NCBI RefSeq assembly: GCF_000282335.1
Contig: NZ_AKJM01000080.1
Location: 1 to 59,963 of the forward strand
Direction: 5' to 3'
Length of the DNA: 59,963 nucleotides
DNA from: Pseudomonas sp. GM48
GTDB taxonomy: Bacteria; Pseudomonadota; Gammaproteobacteria; Pseudomonadales; Pseudomonadaceae
Made by a program: the position numbers and the translations under genes. The first letter of the stretch is position 1. Each line of letters starts with the position of its first letter. The notes under the pieces were generated by a model. That model was not told the DNA's origin. It made no database searches and worked only from the letters and a program-made list of their open reading frames with translations. This document shows, piece after piece, positions 36,478-45,941 of the stretch.

Positions 36478-37482
36478 ATGAATCGTCGTCATGTTATCCG
36501 TTCCCTATGCTGTGCCGCGTTGGCGGTCTCGGCGGCCGGCCTGAGCAGCACGCTGCTGGCGGCCGAGGAAGTGAAAATCGGTTTCCTGGTCAAGCAAGCG
36601 GAAGAACCCTGGTTCCAGACCGAGTGGGCGTTTGCCGAAAAGGCCGGGAAAGAGAAGGGCTTCACCCTGATCAAGATCGCCGTGCCAGACGGTGAGAAAA
36701 CCCTTTCTGCCATCGACAGCCTCGCGGCCAATGGCGCCAAAGGCTTCGTGATCTGCCCGCCGGACGTGTCCCTGGGACCTGCGATCATGGCCAAGGCCAA
36801 GCTCAACGGGTTGAAGGTGATCGCCGTCGATGACCGTTTCGTCGATGCCAGCGGCAAATTCATGGAAGACGTGCCGTACCTCGGCATGGCCGCGTTCGAA
36901 GTCGGCCAGAAGCAAGGCAATGCCATGGCCACCGAGGCGAAGAAACGCGGCTGGGACTGGAAAGACACGTACGCGGTGATCAATACCTACAACGAACTCG
37001 ACACCGGCAAGAAGCGCACTGACGGTTCGGTGAAAGCCCTGGAAGACGCCGGCATGCCGAAGGGCCACATCCTGTTCTCGGCCCTGAAGACCCTCGACGT
37101 GCCGGGCAGCATGGACGCCACCAACTCGGCGTTGGTGAAACTGCCGAGTGCGGCGAAGAACCTGATCATCGGCGGCATGAACGACAACACCGTGCTCGGC
37201 GGTGTGCGCGCCACCGAGAGCGCCGGGTTCGCTGCGGCCAACGTGATTGGCATCGGCATCAACGGTACCGACGCCATCGGCGAGCTGAAGAAACCCGACA
37301 GCGGCTTCTATGGTTCGATGCTGCCGAGCCCGCACATCGAGGGCTACAACACGGCGAGCATGATGTACGAGTGGGTCACCACCGGCACTGAACCGGCGAA
37401 ACTCACTGCAATGGACGACGTGACGCTGATCACCCGCGACAACTTCAAGCAGGAACTGGAAAAGATCGGCCTGTGGAACTGA
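36478..37482 (+). CDS. araF: sugar ABC transporter substrate-binding protein AraF
   Basis: A 334-residue periplasmic binding protein with a basic signal peptide (MNRRHVIRSLCCAALAVSAAG, cleavage near 28-31, LLAAEE). The mature part is close to the arabinose-binding protein: VKIGFLVKQAEEPWFQTEWAFA, IAVPDGEKTLSAIDSLAA and GINGTDAIGELKKP. It delivers the sugar to AraGH. In this pathway context D-galactose is as likely a cargo as L-arabinose. AAGGAG precedes the ATG together with a CA motif. Confidence 0.93.
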   Translation: MNRRHVIRSLCCAALAVSAAGLSSTLLAAEEVKIGFLVKQAEEPWFQTEWAFAEKAGKEKGFTLIKIAVPDGEKTLSAIDSLAANGAKGFVICPPDVSLGPAIMAKAKLNGLKVIAVDDRFVDASGKFMEDVPYLGMAAFEVGQKQGNAMATEAKKRGWDWKDTYAVINTYNELDTGKKRTDGSVKALEDAGMPKGHILFSALKTLDVPGSMDATNSALVKLPSAAKNLIIGGMNDNTVLGGVRATESAGFAAANVIGIGINGTDAIGELKKPDSGFYGSMLPSPHIEGYNTASMMYEWVTTGTEPAKLTAMDDVTLITRDNFKQELEKIGLWN

Positions 37483-37548
37483 CGGCCGCTTGATTTCAGC
37501 GGCGGCCTCGGCGACGGGGCTGCCTGTCCGGTTTGAAAGGGGTGGGTT

Positions 37549-39087
37549 ATGCACGCGCAAACAAATACACAACAACACAGCGGCAGCTTGCGCTTCAGCG
37601 GGATCGGCAAGACTTTTCCCGGGGTGAAGGCGCTGGACAACATCAGCTTCGTCGCCCATCCGGGGCAGGTTCATGCCTTGATGGGCGAAAACGGCGCCGG
37701 CAAATCGACGCTGCTGAAAATCCTCGGCGGGGCCTACATCCCCAGCAGCGGGGCCTTGCAGATCGGCGAGCAGACGATGGACTTCAAGTCCACCGCCGAC
37801 AGCATCGGCAGTGGCGTCGCGGTGATTCACCAGGAGTTGCATCTGGTGCCCGAAATGACCGTGGCGGAGAACCTGTTTCTCGGGCATCTGCCGGCCAGTT
37901 TTGGCCTGATCAATCGCGGCACCCTGCGCCAGCAGGCAGTGGCTTGTCTCAAAGGCCTGGCCGATGAAATCGACCCGCAAGAGAAGGTCGGGCGCCTGTC
38001 CCTGGGGCAACGGCAACTGGTGGAAATCGCCAAGGCGCTGTCCCGTGGTGCCCATGTGATTGCCTTCGACGAACCCACCAGCAGCCTTTCGGCGCGGGAG
38101 ATCGACCGCTTGATGGCGATCATCGGCCGGCTGCGGGACGAGGGCAAAGTGGTGCTCTATGTCTCTCATCGCATGGAGGAAGTGTTCCGCATCTGCAATG
38201 CGGTGACGGTGTTCAAGGACGGGCGATACGTGCGTACGTTCGACGATATGAGCGAGCTGACCCACGATCAACTGGTCACCTGCATGGTCGGGCGCGATAT
38301 CCAGGACATCTACGATTACCGCCCGCGCCAGCGTGGCTCGGTGGCACTCAAGGTCGAGGGTTTGTTGGGGCCAGGCTTGCGCGAGCCGGTGAGTTTCGAG
38401 GTGCACAAAGGCGAGATCCTCGGGCTGTTCGGGTTGGTAGGCGCCGGTCGCACCGAACTGCTGCGCCTGCTCAGCGGCCTGGCGCGCAATAGCGCCGGAC
38501 ACTTGAAACTGCGCGGCCATGAACTGAATCTGCGCTCACCCCGGGACGCGATTGCCGCCGGGATCCTGTTGTGCCCCGAGGACCGCAAGAAGGAAGGCAT
38601 CCTGCCGCTGGCCAGCGTCGCCGAGAACATCAACATCAGCGCACGCGGCGCCCATTCCACCTTCGGCTGCCTGTTGCGTGGCCTGTGGGAGAAAGGCAAC
38701 GCCGACCAGCAGATCAAGGCACTTAAGGTGAAAACGCCACACGCCGGGCAGCCGATCAAGTTTCTATCCGGCGGCAATCAACAGAAGGCCATTCTCGGCC
38801 GTTGGCTGTCGATGCCGATGAAAGTGCTGCTCCTCGACGAACCCACCCGCGGTATCGATATCGGTGCCAAGGCCGAGATCTACCAGATCATCCATAACCT
38901 GGCAGCCGAAGGGATCGCGGTGATTGTGGTGTCCAGTGACTTGATGGAAGTCATGGGCATTTCCGACCGCATCCTGGTGCTGTGCGAAGGCGCGCTGCGT
39001 GGCGAACTGAGGCGTGACCAGGCCAACGAATCCAACCTGCTGCAACTGGCTTTGCCGCGCCAACGCGCCGACGGCGTAGCGAACTGA
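37549..39087 (+). CDS. araG: sugar ABC transporter ATP-binding protein AraG
   Basis: A 512-residue duplicated ATPase of the monosaccharide importer family. First nucleotide-binding domain: Walker A GENGAGKST near 45-53, signature LSLGQRQLVEIA (~150) and Walker B VIAFDEPTSS (~170). The second domain has degenerate Walker A (GLVGAGRTELLR, ~303), LSGGNQQKAILGRW (~405) and VLLLDEPTRGID (~426). Such asymmetry is normal in the family. It energises transport with AraF and AraH; 66 nt after araF. Confidence 0.95.
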   Translation: MHAQTNTQQHSGSLRFSGIGKTFPGVKALDNISFVAHPGQVHALMGENGAGKSTLLKILGGAYIPSSGALQIGEQTMDFKSTADSIGSGVAVIHQELHLVPEMTVAENLFLGHLPASFGLINRGTLRQQAVACLKGLADEIDPQEKVGRLSLGQRQLVEIAKALSRGAHVIAFDEPTSSLSAREIDRLMAIIGRLRDEGKVVLYVSHRMEEVFRICNAVTVFKDGRYVRTFDDMSELTHDQLVTCMVGRDIQDIYDYRPRQRGSVALKVEGLLGPGLREPVSFEVHKGEILGLFGLVGAGRTELLRLLSGLARNSAGHLKLRGHELNLRSPRDAIAAGILLCPEDRKKEGILPLASVAENINISARGAHSTFGCLLRGLWEKGNADQQIKALKVKTPHAGQPIKFLSGGNQQKAILGRWLSMPMKVLLLDEPTRGIDIGAKAEIYQIIHNLAAEGIAVIVVSSDLMEVMGISDRILVLCEGALRGELRRDQANESNLLQLALPRQRADGVAN

Positions 39088-39096
39088 GAGGTGACT

Positions 39097-40068
39097 ATGA
39101 TGACAACCCAAGACAACACCCTGCCGACTACACGCAAACCGCTGGATATGCGGCGTTTTCTAGATGATTGGGTAATGCTGCTGGCGGCCGTCGGAATCTT
39201 CGTGCTCTGTACCCTGATGATCGACAACTTCCTTTCGCCGCTGAACATGCGTGGCCTGGGCCTGGCGATTTCCACCACCGGGATCGCTGCGTGCACCATG
39301 TTGTATTGCCTGGCGTCCGGGCATTTCGACTTGTCGGTGGGCTCGGTGATCGCCTGCGCCGGGGTCGTCGCGGCAGTGGTGATGCGCGACACCAACAGCG
39401 TGTTTCTCGGTGTCTGTGCGGCGCTGGTGATGGGGCTGATCGTCGGGCTGATCAACGGCATCGTCATCGCCAAGCTGCGGGTCAATGCGCTGATCACCAC
39501 GCTGGCGACCATGCAGATCGTGCGTGGCCTGGCCTACATCTTCGCCAACGGCAAAGCAGTGGGGGTGTCCCAGGAGCCGTTCTTCGTCTTCGGTAACGGC
39601 CAGGTGCTCGGCGTGCCGGTACCGATCCTGATCACCATCGTCTGCTTCCTGTTCTTCGGCTGGCTGTTGAACTACACGACCTACGGGCGCAACACCATGG
39701 CGATTGGCGGCAATCAGGAAGCGGCGCTGCTGGCCGGGGTCAATGTCGACCGGACCAAAATCATCATCTTTGCCGTGCATGGCGTCATCGGCGCGTTGGC
39801 CGGGGTGATCCTGGCATCACGCATGACCTCCGGCCAACCGATGATCGGCCAGGGTTTCGAGCTGACCGTGATCTCGGCCTGCGTACTGGGCGGGGTATCG
39901 TTGAGTGGCGGGATCGGCATGATCCGGCACGTGATTGCCGGGGTGTTGATTCTGGCGATCATCGAGAACGCGATGAACCTGAAGAACATCGATACGTTTT
40001 ATCAGTATGTGATTCGCGGTTCGATCTTGTTGTTGGCGGTGGTCATCGACCGCCTCAAGCAACGCTGA
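39097..40068 (+). CDS. araH: sugar ABC transporter permease AraH
   Basis: A 323-residue inner membrane permease with ~8-10 hydrophobic helices; the signature IISACVLGGVSLSGG-like segment (TVISACVLGGVSLSGG, ~262-277) contacts the ATPase. The start at 39097 follows GAGAGG by 5 nt; the next codon is also ATG and a GTG lies two codons upstream. It completes the AraFGH importer. Downstream come a compound REP and an apparently unrelated minus-strand gene. Confidence 0.93.
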   Translation: MMTTQDNTLPTTRKPLDMRRFLDDWVMLLAAVGIFVLCTLMIDNFLSPLNMRGLGLAISTTGIAACTMLYCLASGHFDLSVGSVIACAGVVAAVVMRDTNSVFLGVCAALVMGLIVGLINGIVIAKLRVNALITTLATMQIVRGLAYIFANGKAVGVSQEPFFVFGNGQVLGVPVPILITIVCFLFFGWLLNYTTYGRNTMAIGGNQEAALLAGVNVDRTKIIIFAVHGVIGALAGVILASRMTSGQPMIGQGFELTVISACVLGGVSLSGGIGMIRHVIAGVLILAIIENAMNLKNIDTFYQYVIRGSILLLAVVIDRLKQR

Positions 40069-40080
40069 CATTCATTGCAC

Positions 40081-40155
40081 TTGTGGGCGCGGGCCTGCTC
40101 GCTCCCACAAGGTGCGGTCCGACACAGTCCTGTGGGAGCGGGCTTGCCCGCGAAG
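40081..40155. repeat. compound REP, family 1
   Basis: A GTGGGCGCGGGCCTGCTCGCTCCCAC hairpin-like half, followed by a standard GTGGGAGCGGGCTTGCCCGCGAA half. The two halves are not a clean inverted pair, so this may be a decayed element. Confidence 0.7.
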
Positions 40156-40238
40156 AGGTCCTGAAACTCAACACATGATCTGGTACTGACTTGTCTTACG
40201 CAGCGCCTCGACCAATTGCTTTGTCCTCAAACCGGAAG

Positions 40239-40556
40239 TTATTGATTGTCGCTGTCGTCGTCTCCCGAGTCACCGCTAGTGGTCGAGCCAAGTCCGCCTG
40301 TGCCGGGTGTTTTGCTGCCTGGCAACTGTCGTCCTGCATCTTTGCCTTGAACCCGCGGATCTGTGCCGGTGGGCGGTGGCAGGTTGTGGTCGACCGTGGT
40401 GCCATCGGTGTTCATGCCGGGGGCACTCTGGATGGCCGGCGCCCTGGGTTTTTCCACCGGGTTGGTCGGGCCGGTACTGGAGCCGAGGGGCCCGGCGAAA
40501 GTGGCAATGGACAAAAAGGCCATGAGAGCGAGAGCGATCAACCTGGACAGGATCAT
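40239..40556 (-). CDS. small secreted Pro/Gly/Asp-rich protein of unknown function
   Basis: A 105-residue protein. The N-terminus (MILSRLIALALMAFLSIATFAGP) is a good Sec signal peptide with cleavage near 22. The rest is low complexity, rich in Pro, Gly, Ser, Thr and at the end Asp (GDSGDDDSDNQ), likely disordered in the periplasm or outside. No domain or cysteine. The codon pattern looks coding, but I recognise no family. It is flanked by araH (convergent) and an MFS gene. Confidence 0.6.
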   Translation of the reverse strand: MILSRLIALALMAFLSIATFAGPLGSSTGPTNPVEKPRAPAIQSAPGMNTDGTTVDHNLPPPTGTDPRVQGKDAGRQLPGSKTPGTGGLGSTTSGDSGDDDSDNQ

Positions 40557-40637
40557 GGTGTTGTCTCCAACGATTAGAGTCCTTACCTGATTAGTCCGTC
40601 CTCGATCTGAATGGGTGCATTATCAGCGACGAACGGC

Positions 40638-41843
40638 TCAGGCTTGCTCCAATACCCTGACCGCCGTGGCTCTTCGCCAGATCAACCGTCCCACGGTGAT
40701 CAGCCAGTTGAGCGAAGCGACCACCAACACCGTGAGCAACAGCGTGGCCATGCCTTGCTCGACGATGATTTTCCCGGCCAGCAAGGGAAAGCCGAACACG
40801 CCGATGAAGTACGACAGGCTGAACAGCAGCAAGGATTGTGCGGTGGTGCCATTCGGCGCTTCATTGGCGGCCAGGCCGTTGATCACCGAGTAGGTCAGGC
40901 CGTAACCGATCCCGAGCATCACCGCCGCGAGCACGTAGCTGACGCTGCTGTCGACGACAAAACCGAACATCACGATCGACGCCAGCATCAGCCCCGAAAG
41001 CACACACGACGCGCGGAATGGATCGCGCTTGACCACGAAACCGGCAACCAGCATGCGGCCGCTGATCGCCGCACTCATGAAGCCGAGGAAGAACAGCGAA
41101 TAGTCGAGCGAGCGCGCTGCGGCATAACTGGTTTGAAAGCTCGACAAGCCGCCAAACACACAGCCACCAAGACCGACCATGATGATCGGGAATATGGCCC
41201 TGGACGACAGCACTTGACCCGCTGCACGCCAGGAAATCCGCGACACGCCGCTCGATTGCGCGGGCGCCAGTTTCAGTTGTCGATCCAGGCGCCAGAACAG
41301 CAATACCCCGATCAGGCTGGCCAGCGCCGCCAGATAAAACGCCGCCGTCACCGGATAACCGAGCGCACTCGCCGCGCGGCCGAGCAACGGGCCACTGCCG
41401 ATCCCGGTCATCATGCTGCCCGACAGCAGGGCGAAGTACTTGGCACGCTGCGCGGGTGTCACCAGGCTTGCCACGATGATCGGCCCGAGGGTGTAGAACA
41501 CGCCCCAGCCCAGGCCCAGCAGCAACCCGAAAAACAACAGCAGTTGACCGAAACCCGGAGTCAGGGCGAAGCCCAGGCTGGCCGCTGCCAGCAATACACC
41601 GAACAGCGCCACCGATCGGGCGGCACCGAGCAAGTCGGACAAATGACCGGAAACAATCACCGCCGCAAAGGTACTGAGCATCGCTGTCGAAATCACACTG
41701 CCGGCGTCGTGCTCGTTGCCACCACGAGAGCTGATCAACAGCGACAGCAAAAAAGTCGAGCCATAGGACAACGACAACAGGTAACTGGCGAGGCAAAACA
41801 GGCCGAACAACTTGCTTGAGACAGGGGGTGTTGCGGTAGACAT
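40638..41843 (-). CDS. MFS transporter
   Basis: A 401-residue major facilitator with about 12 hydrophobic helices. The loop 2-3 motif reads SGHLSDLLGAARSVALFG. It is closest in appearance to YhhS/YfcJ-like or sugar-efflux-type drug:proton antiporters, but the substrate cannot be told. It is transcribed towards the small secreted-protein gene and away from the GNAT gene. It sits inside the sugar island without an obvious pathway link. Confidence 0.88.
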   Translation of the reverse strand: MSTATPPVSSKLFGLFCLASYLLSLSYGSTFLLSLLISSRGGNEHDAGSVISTAMLSTFAAVIVSGHLSDLLGAARSVALFGVLLAAASLGFALTPGFGQLLLFFGLLLGLGWGVFYTLGPIIVASLVTPAQRAKYFALLSGSMMTGIGSGPLLGRAASALGYPVTAAFYLAALASLIGVLLFWRLDRQLKLAPAQSSGVSRISWRAAGQVLSSRAIFPIIMVGLGGCVFGGLSSFQTSYAAARSLDYSLFFLGFMSAAISGRMLVAGFVVKRDPFRASCVLSGLMLASIVMFGFVVDSSVSYVLAAVMLGIGYGLTYSVINGLAANEAPNGTTAQSLLLFSLSYFIGVFGFPLLAGKIIVEQGMATLLLTVLVVASLNWLITVGRLIWRRATAVRVLEQA

Positions 41844-42176
41844 GACGCGGTTCCTTGACCGGATTAGTGAGCAGCGCCGCTATCTAACCATGCAGGGCCC
41901 GAATGTCAGGTCCAAGGTTATCGATGCCAGGGTTAGTGGCGACCGGAGTGATCCATTTTTTGGCAAGGGGCTTTTGTGGCGAGGGAGCTTGCTCCCGCTG
42001 GCCTGCGAAGCAGGCCCTTTCTCAAAGACTGCGTTCCACCAGAAAGACTCAAGTGTTCTTTTTGGGGTTGCTGCGCAACCCAGCGGGAGCAAGCTCCCTC
42101 GCCACAGGCAAGCCCCCTCGCCACAGGCCGCGCGTCGACTTAGTATGGCGTTTTCCTCTTTTGACAAGGCACGTCC
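41844..42176. other. MFS-GNAT intergenic region
   Basis: A 333-nt divergent region. Most of it is a third repeat family element (41974-42126); the remainder should hold the two promoters, which I cannot place with confidence. Confidence 0.6.
41974..42126. repeat. REPIN-like element, family 3
   Basis: Inverted arms GTGGCGAGGGAGCTTGCTCCC and GGGAGCAAGCTCCCTCGCCAC enclose two smaller hairpins (GCCTGCGAAGCAGGC; GGGTTGCTGCGCAACCC). A partial third arm (CCCCCTCGCCACAGG) follows. Confidence 0.85.
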
Positions 42177-42659
42177 ATGACGATTGAAATCCGCCCGGCA
42201 ACCCCCAGTGACGCACCGCAAATTCTTGCGTTCATCACGGAACTGGCCGACTACGAGCGTGCCCGCCATGAAGTCATCGCCAGCGTTGCCGATATCGAGC
42301 GCAGCCTGTTCAGCGAAGGCGCCACCGCCCATGGCCTGATCTGCCTGCGCGACGGCGCACCCATCGGTTTCGCGGTGTTCTTCTTCAGCTATTCCACCTG
42401 GTTGGGCAGCAATTGCCTGTACCTCGAAGACCTTTACATCACTCCGCAGCAGCGCGGCGGTGGCGCGGGCAAGACCCTGCTGCGGCATCTGGCGAAAATC
42501 GCCTGCGCCAACGACTGCGGCCGTTTCGAGTGGAGCGTGCTGGAGTGGAATACGCCGGCCATCGACTTCTACAAATCCCTGGGCGCGCAGCCGCAGGAGG
42601 AGTGGGTTCGGTATCGAATGGATGGAAAAGTATTGCGCGAGTTCGCCGAGGGCAGTTGA
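42177..42659 (+). CDS. GNAT family N-acetyltransferase
   Basis: A 160-residue single-domain acetyltransferase. The acetyl-CoA site is seen in LYLEDLYITPQQRGGGAGKTLLRHL (~80-104; the RGGGAGK turn), and the last motif is WNTPAIDFYKSLGAQ (~124-138). The sequence is of the spermidine/spermine acetyltransferase-like (diamine acetyltransferase) group, so a small amine or amino acid may be the acceptor. It is a single-gene unit with repeats on both sides. Confidence 0.9.
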   Translation: MTIEIRPATPSDAPQILAFITELADYERARHEVIASVADIERSLFSEGATAHGLICLRDGAPIGFAVFFFSYSTWLGSNCLYLEDLYITPQQRGGGAGKTLLRHLAKIACANDCGRFEWSVLEWNTPAIDFYKSLGAQPQEEWVRYRMDGKVLREFAEGS

Positions 42660-42668
42660 GCGGTATCC

Positions 42669-42774
42669 CCTGCAGGAGCGAGCCTGCTCGCGAAGAAATC
42701 GAAAGCACCACGGGGTGTCAGGCTTTCCGCATTATCGTTGACGACCATCGCTAGCAAGCTAGCTCCTACAGGGG
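42669..42774. repeat. REPIN variant, family 1
   Basis: Arms TGCAGGAGCGAGCCTGCTCGCGA and TCGCTAGCAAGCTAGCTCCTACAGG; the pairing is imperfect, so the element is somewhat decayed. Confidence 0.8.
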
Positions 42775-42823
42775 AATGCATTCCAGGGAGCTACCGTAGG
42801 CGGTGGTCTTTTTTTTGTTCGTG

Positions 42824-42882
42824 TCTCAATATATGGGATTGATATTTATATATTGAGATTGTCCGGCGCCTGGGTTTATAGT
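42824..42882 (+). promoter_or_regulatory. promoter and operator of the dgoKAD operon
   Basis: A perfect 11-bp inverted repeat, TCTCAATATAT (42824-42834) and ATATATTGAGA (42848-42858), spans 35 bp. The right arm contains the -35 TTGAGA (42853-42858); an 18-nt spacer and TATAGT (42877-42882) follow. A protein bound here would block RNA polymerase. The block is shared with the SDR promoter at 35250-35308. Confidence 0.78.
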
Positions 42883-42921
42883 CCCGCTCACTCACTGCCA
42901 AAAACCAAAACAGGTGAAGCG

Positions 42922-43914
42922 ATGCAGGCGCAATTGATCGCGCTCGACTGGGGGACGACCTCACTCCGTGCTTACAAATTGGCTGAAGGTGGCCAGGTGC
43001 TCGAACAGCGCTCGCTGTCCTCGGGAATCATGCAGTTGCCCAAGGCGCCCAGAATCATTGGCGGCCGGGAATGCACCGATGGATTTGATCTGGCCTTCGA
43101 TGAGGCTTGCGGCGACTGGCTCGATGCGCAGCCGCATTTGCCGGTGATTGCTTGCGGCATGGTCGGCAGCGCCCAGGGCTGGCGCGAAGCGGCCTACCGC
43201 GAAACACCGGCGAACGTCGCGACTCTCGGAACTTCCTTACAAACCGTACGCAGTTTTCGCGGGATCGATGTGCACATTGTGCCCGGCGTCATCCAGCGTT
43301 CGCGTTTGCCGAACGTGATGCGCGGCGAAGAAACCCAGGTGCTCGGTGTGCTGCAAAACCTGGCGGGCGAGGCGGGTGCTGCTCCGCTGATCGGCCTGCC
43401 GGGCAGCCACTCGAAATGGGTGGAAGTGGCCGACGGTTGCATCGTGCATTTCGATACGTTCATGACCGGCGAAATGTTCGCCGTGCTCAGTGAACACAGC
43501 ATTCTCGGACGCACCCAACAGCGTGGCACGTCTTTCGATGGCGATGCGTTTGATCGCGGTGTGCAGGTCGCGTTGTCGGCGGACGGTGAAATCGGTCCGC
43601 TGTCGACGATGTTCAGCGCCCGCAGCCTGGGCCTGACTGGCGAACTGAAGGCCACCGCCCAGGTGGATTATCTGTCCGGCCTGCTGATCGGCCACGAATT
43701 GTCAGCCCTGGCTGGCGTGCAACGGCGCCGGCGCAACAGCGTGCACCTGCCTTCGATCATCCTCATCGGTAATACCCAACTCTGTGCCCGCTACAGCCGT
43801 GCGCTCGTCGCCTGCGGTTTTGCCCGGGTGACCCAGGCCGAACAGGCCACTGAACGCGGATTGTGGCAACTGGCGCTCGCCGCCGGCCTGGTCACGTCCA
43901 CCGCATCCCGTTAA
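42922..43914 (+). CDS. dgoK: 2-dehydro-3-deoxygalactonokinase DgoK
   Basis: Phosphorylates 2-keto-3-deoxy-D-galactonate with ATP. A 330-residue sugar kinase of the DgoK family with the N-terminal phosphate loop IALDWGTTSLRAY. Also typical are IACGMVGSAQGWREA and the middle LPGSHSKWVEV. The start at 42922 follows AGGTGAAG; the longer reading frame begins in the promoter. First gene of dgoKAD. Confidence 0.94.
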   Translation: MQAQLIALDWGTTSLRAYKLAEGGQVLEQRSLSSGIMQLPKAPRIIGGRECTDGFDLAFDEACGDWLDAQPHLPVIACGMVGSAQGWREAAYRETPANVATLGTSLQTVRSFRGIDVHIVPGVIQRSRLPNVMRGEETQVLGVLQNLAGEAGAAPLIGLPGSHSKWVEVADGCIVHFDTFMTGEMFAVLSEHSILGRTQQRGTSFDGDAFDRGVQVALSADGEIGPLSTMFSARSLGLTGELKATAQVDYLSGLLIGHELSALAGVQRRRRNSVHLPSIILIGNTQLCARYSRALVACGFARVTQAEQATERGLWQLALAAGLVTSTASR

Positions 43915-43933
43915 ACCCGCCTGGAGGCCTGAC

Positions 43934-44554
43934 ATGCTCAAACAAGCGCTGGCACAAAATGGCCTGATCGCGATCCTGCGCGGCCTGCGCCCGCAAGAAG
44001 CGGCTGCCATCGGCGAAGTCCTGTACACCGCCGGATTTCGCGTCATCGAAGTGCCGCTCAATTCCCCGGAGCCGTACGAAAGTATCCGCATCCTGCGCAG
44101 TACCTTGCCCGCTGATTGCCTGATCGGTGCCGGCACGGTGTTGACGCCGGAGCAGGTTGAACAAGTGAAAGCCGCGGGCGGCCAGGTGATCGTCATGCCC
44201 CATAGCGATCCGAAGGTGCTGCGTGCGGCGAAAGCGGCGGGTCTGTACCTGTCGCCGGGTGTCGCCACGCCGACCGAAGCCTTTGCGGCACTGGCCGAAG
44301 GCGCGGATGTGCTGAAGATGTTCCCGGCCGAGCAGATGGGCCCGGCGGTCGTCAAAGCCTGGCTCGCGGTGCTGCCGGCCGGAACGATTCTGGCGCCGGT
44401 CGGTGGCATCACCCCGGACAACATGCAGGTGTTTATCGACGCAGGCGTCAAAGGTTTCGGCCTTGGCTCCGGTCTGTTCAAACCGGGCATGACCCCGGAG
44501 CAGGTGGCGGCCAATGCCAAGGCCTATGTCGCTGCCTGGAAAGCCCTTCGCTAA
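43934..44554 (+). CDS. dgoA: 2-dehydro-3-deoxy-6-phosphogalactonate aldolase DgoA
   Basis: Class I aldolase that splits KDPGal into pyruvate and glyceraldehyde-3-phosphate. The 206-residue TIM barrel has the Schiff-base lysine in DVLKMFPAEQMGP (~128), the catalytic Glu in GFRVIEVPLNSP (~40) and the phosphate site GGITPDNM (~157). Lies 20 nt after dgoK. The LNSPEPY region is typical of DgoA and distinguishes it from Eda (KDPG aldolase). Confidence 0.94.
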   Translation: MLKQALAQNGLIAILRGLRPQEAAAIGEVLYTAGFRVIEVPLNSPEPYESIRILRSTLPADCLIGAGTVLTPEQVEQVKAAGGQVIVMPHSDPKVLRAAKAAGLYLSPGVATPTEAFAALAEGADVLKMFPAEQMGPAVVKAWLAVLPAGTILAPVGGITPDNMQVFIDAGVKGFGLGSGLFKPGMTPEQVAANAKAYVAAWKALR

Positions 44555-44600
44555 GACTTTTTGGCGCTGCGAGCGCTGCATCCAATAAGAGAGACAACAG

Positions 44601-45749
44601 ATGAAAATCACCAAACTGACCACCTTCATCGTTCCGCCACGCTGGTGCTTCCTCAAAGTCGAAACCGACGAGGGCGTCACCGGTTGGGGGGAGCCCGTGG
44701 TGGAAGGTCGCGCCCACACCGTTGCCGCTGCCGTTGAAGAATTGTCCGACTACCTGATCGGTAAAGACCCACGCAACATCGAAGACATCTGGAGCGTGCT
44801 CTATCGCGGCGGCTTCTACCGGGGCGGCGCGATCCACATGAGCGCGCTGGCCGGGATCGACCAGGCCTTGTGGGACATCAAGGGCAAGGCGCTGGGTGTA
44901 TCGGTCAGCGATCTGCTGGGTGGTCAGGTGCGGGACAAGATTCGCGTGTATTCGTGGATCGGCGGCGACCGTCCGGCGGATACCGCACGGGCGGCGAAAG
45001 AAGCGGTCGAGCGCGGCTTTACCGCGGTAAAAATGAACGGCACCGAAGAGCTGCAATTCCTCGATACCTTCGACAAGGTCGACCAGGCCCTGGCCAACGT
45101 CGCCGCCGTGCGCGATGCCGTCGGCCCGAACGTCGGCATCGGCGTGGACTTCCATGGCCGGGTGCACAAGCCCATGGCCAAGGTGCTGATGAAGGAGCTT
45201 GATCCGTACAAACTGATGTTCATCGAAGAGCCGGTGCTCAGCGAAAACTACGAAGCGCTGAAAGAGCTGGCGCCATTGACCAGTACGCCGATTGCCTTGG
45301 GGGAGCGGCTGTTCTCGCGCTGGGATTTCAAGCGTGTGCTCAGCGAAGGCTACGTCGACATCATCCAGCCGGATGCCTCCCATGCCGGCGGCATCACCGA
45401 AACCCGCAAGATCGCCAACATGGCCGAAGCCTACGACGTGGCGCTGGCGCTGCATTGCCCGCTGGGTCCGATTGCCCTGGCGGCCTGCCTGCAACTGGAT
45501 GCGGCTTGTTACAACGCGTTCATCCAGGAACAGAGCCTGGGCATCCATTACAACGAGAGCAACGACCTGCTCGACTACGTGAAGGACCCACGGGTGTTCG
45601 ACTATGACAAAGGCTTCGTGAAGATCCCGAACGGCCCGGGCCTGGGCATCGAGATCAACGAGGAATACGTGATCGAACGCGCCGCCATCGGCCACCGCTG
45701 GCGCAACCCGATCTGGCGCCATGCCGATGGCAGTTTTGCCGAGTGGTGA
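44601..45749 (+). CDS. dgoD: D-galactonate dehydratase DgoD
   Basis: Dehydrates D-galactonate to 2-keto-3-deoxygalactonate. A 382-residue enolase-superfamily protein of the mandelate racemase type. Metal ligands are the Asp of IGVDFHGR (~183), Glu of FIEEPVL (~209) and Glu of IALGERLF (~235). The acid/base histidines are in DFHGR (~185) and DASHAGGIT (~260 on). [21 protein letters not shown] is the standard N-terminus. Third gene of the operon, followed by a REPIN. Confidence 0.95.
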   Translation: MKITKLTTFIVPPRWCFLKVETDEGVTGWGEPVVEGRAHTVAAAVEELSDYLIGKDPRNIEDIWSVLYRGGFYRGGAIHMSALAGIDQALWDIKGKALGVSVSDLLGGQVRDKIRVYSWIGGDRPADTARAAKEAVERGFTAVKMNGTEELQFLDTFDKVDQALANVAAVRDAVGPNVGIGVDFHGRVHKPMAKVLMKELDPYKLMFIEEPVLSENYEALKELAPLTSTPIALGERLFSRWDFKRVLSEGYVDIIQPDASHAGGITETRKIANMAEAYDVALALHCPLGPIALAACLQLDAACYNAFIQEQSLGIHYNESNDLLDYVKDPRVFDYDKGFVKIPNGPGLGIEINEEYVIERAAIGHRWRNPIWRHADGSFAEW

Positions 45750-45772
45750 GTGATCTCTGACCCACCACATAT

Positions 45773-45865
45773 CCCTGTGGGAGCGGGCTTGCTCGCGAAG
45801 AGGGCGGCACATTCAACATAGATGTTGACTGACACTCCGCTTTCGCGAGCAAGCCCGCTCCCACA
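45773..45865. repeat. REPIN, family 1
   Basis: Inverted GTGGGAGCGGGCTTGCTCGCGAA copies between dgoD and the transporter gene. As a structured element inside an operon it may lower or stabilise the upstream message. Confidence 0.9.
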
Positions 45866-45941
45866 TTTGATCTCCATAGGTAGTGAGATCTGCGTTAACC
45901 CGGTTTTCGACCTCAATAACCACAAGAAGAGGCACCCCCCC

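Noticed and set aside
36505..38520. 671-codon open frame on the minus strand opposite araF and araG.
   Set aside because: Shadow frame from GC-rich third positions; it spans two genes with clear function.
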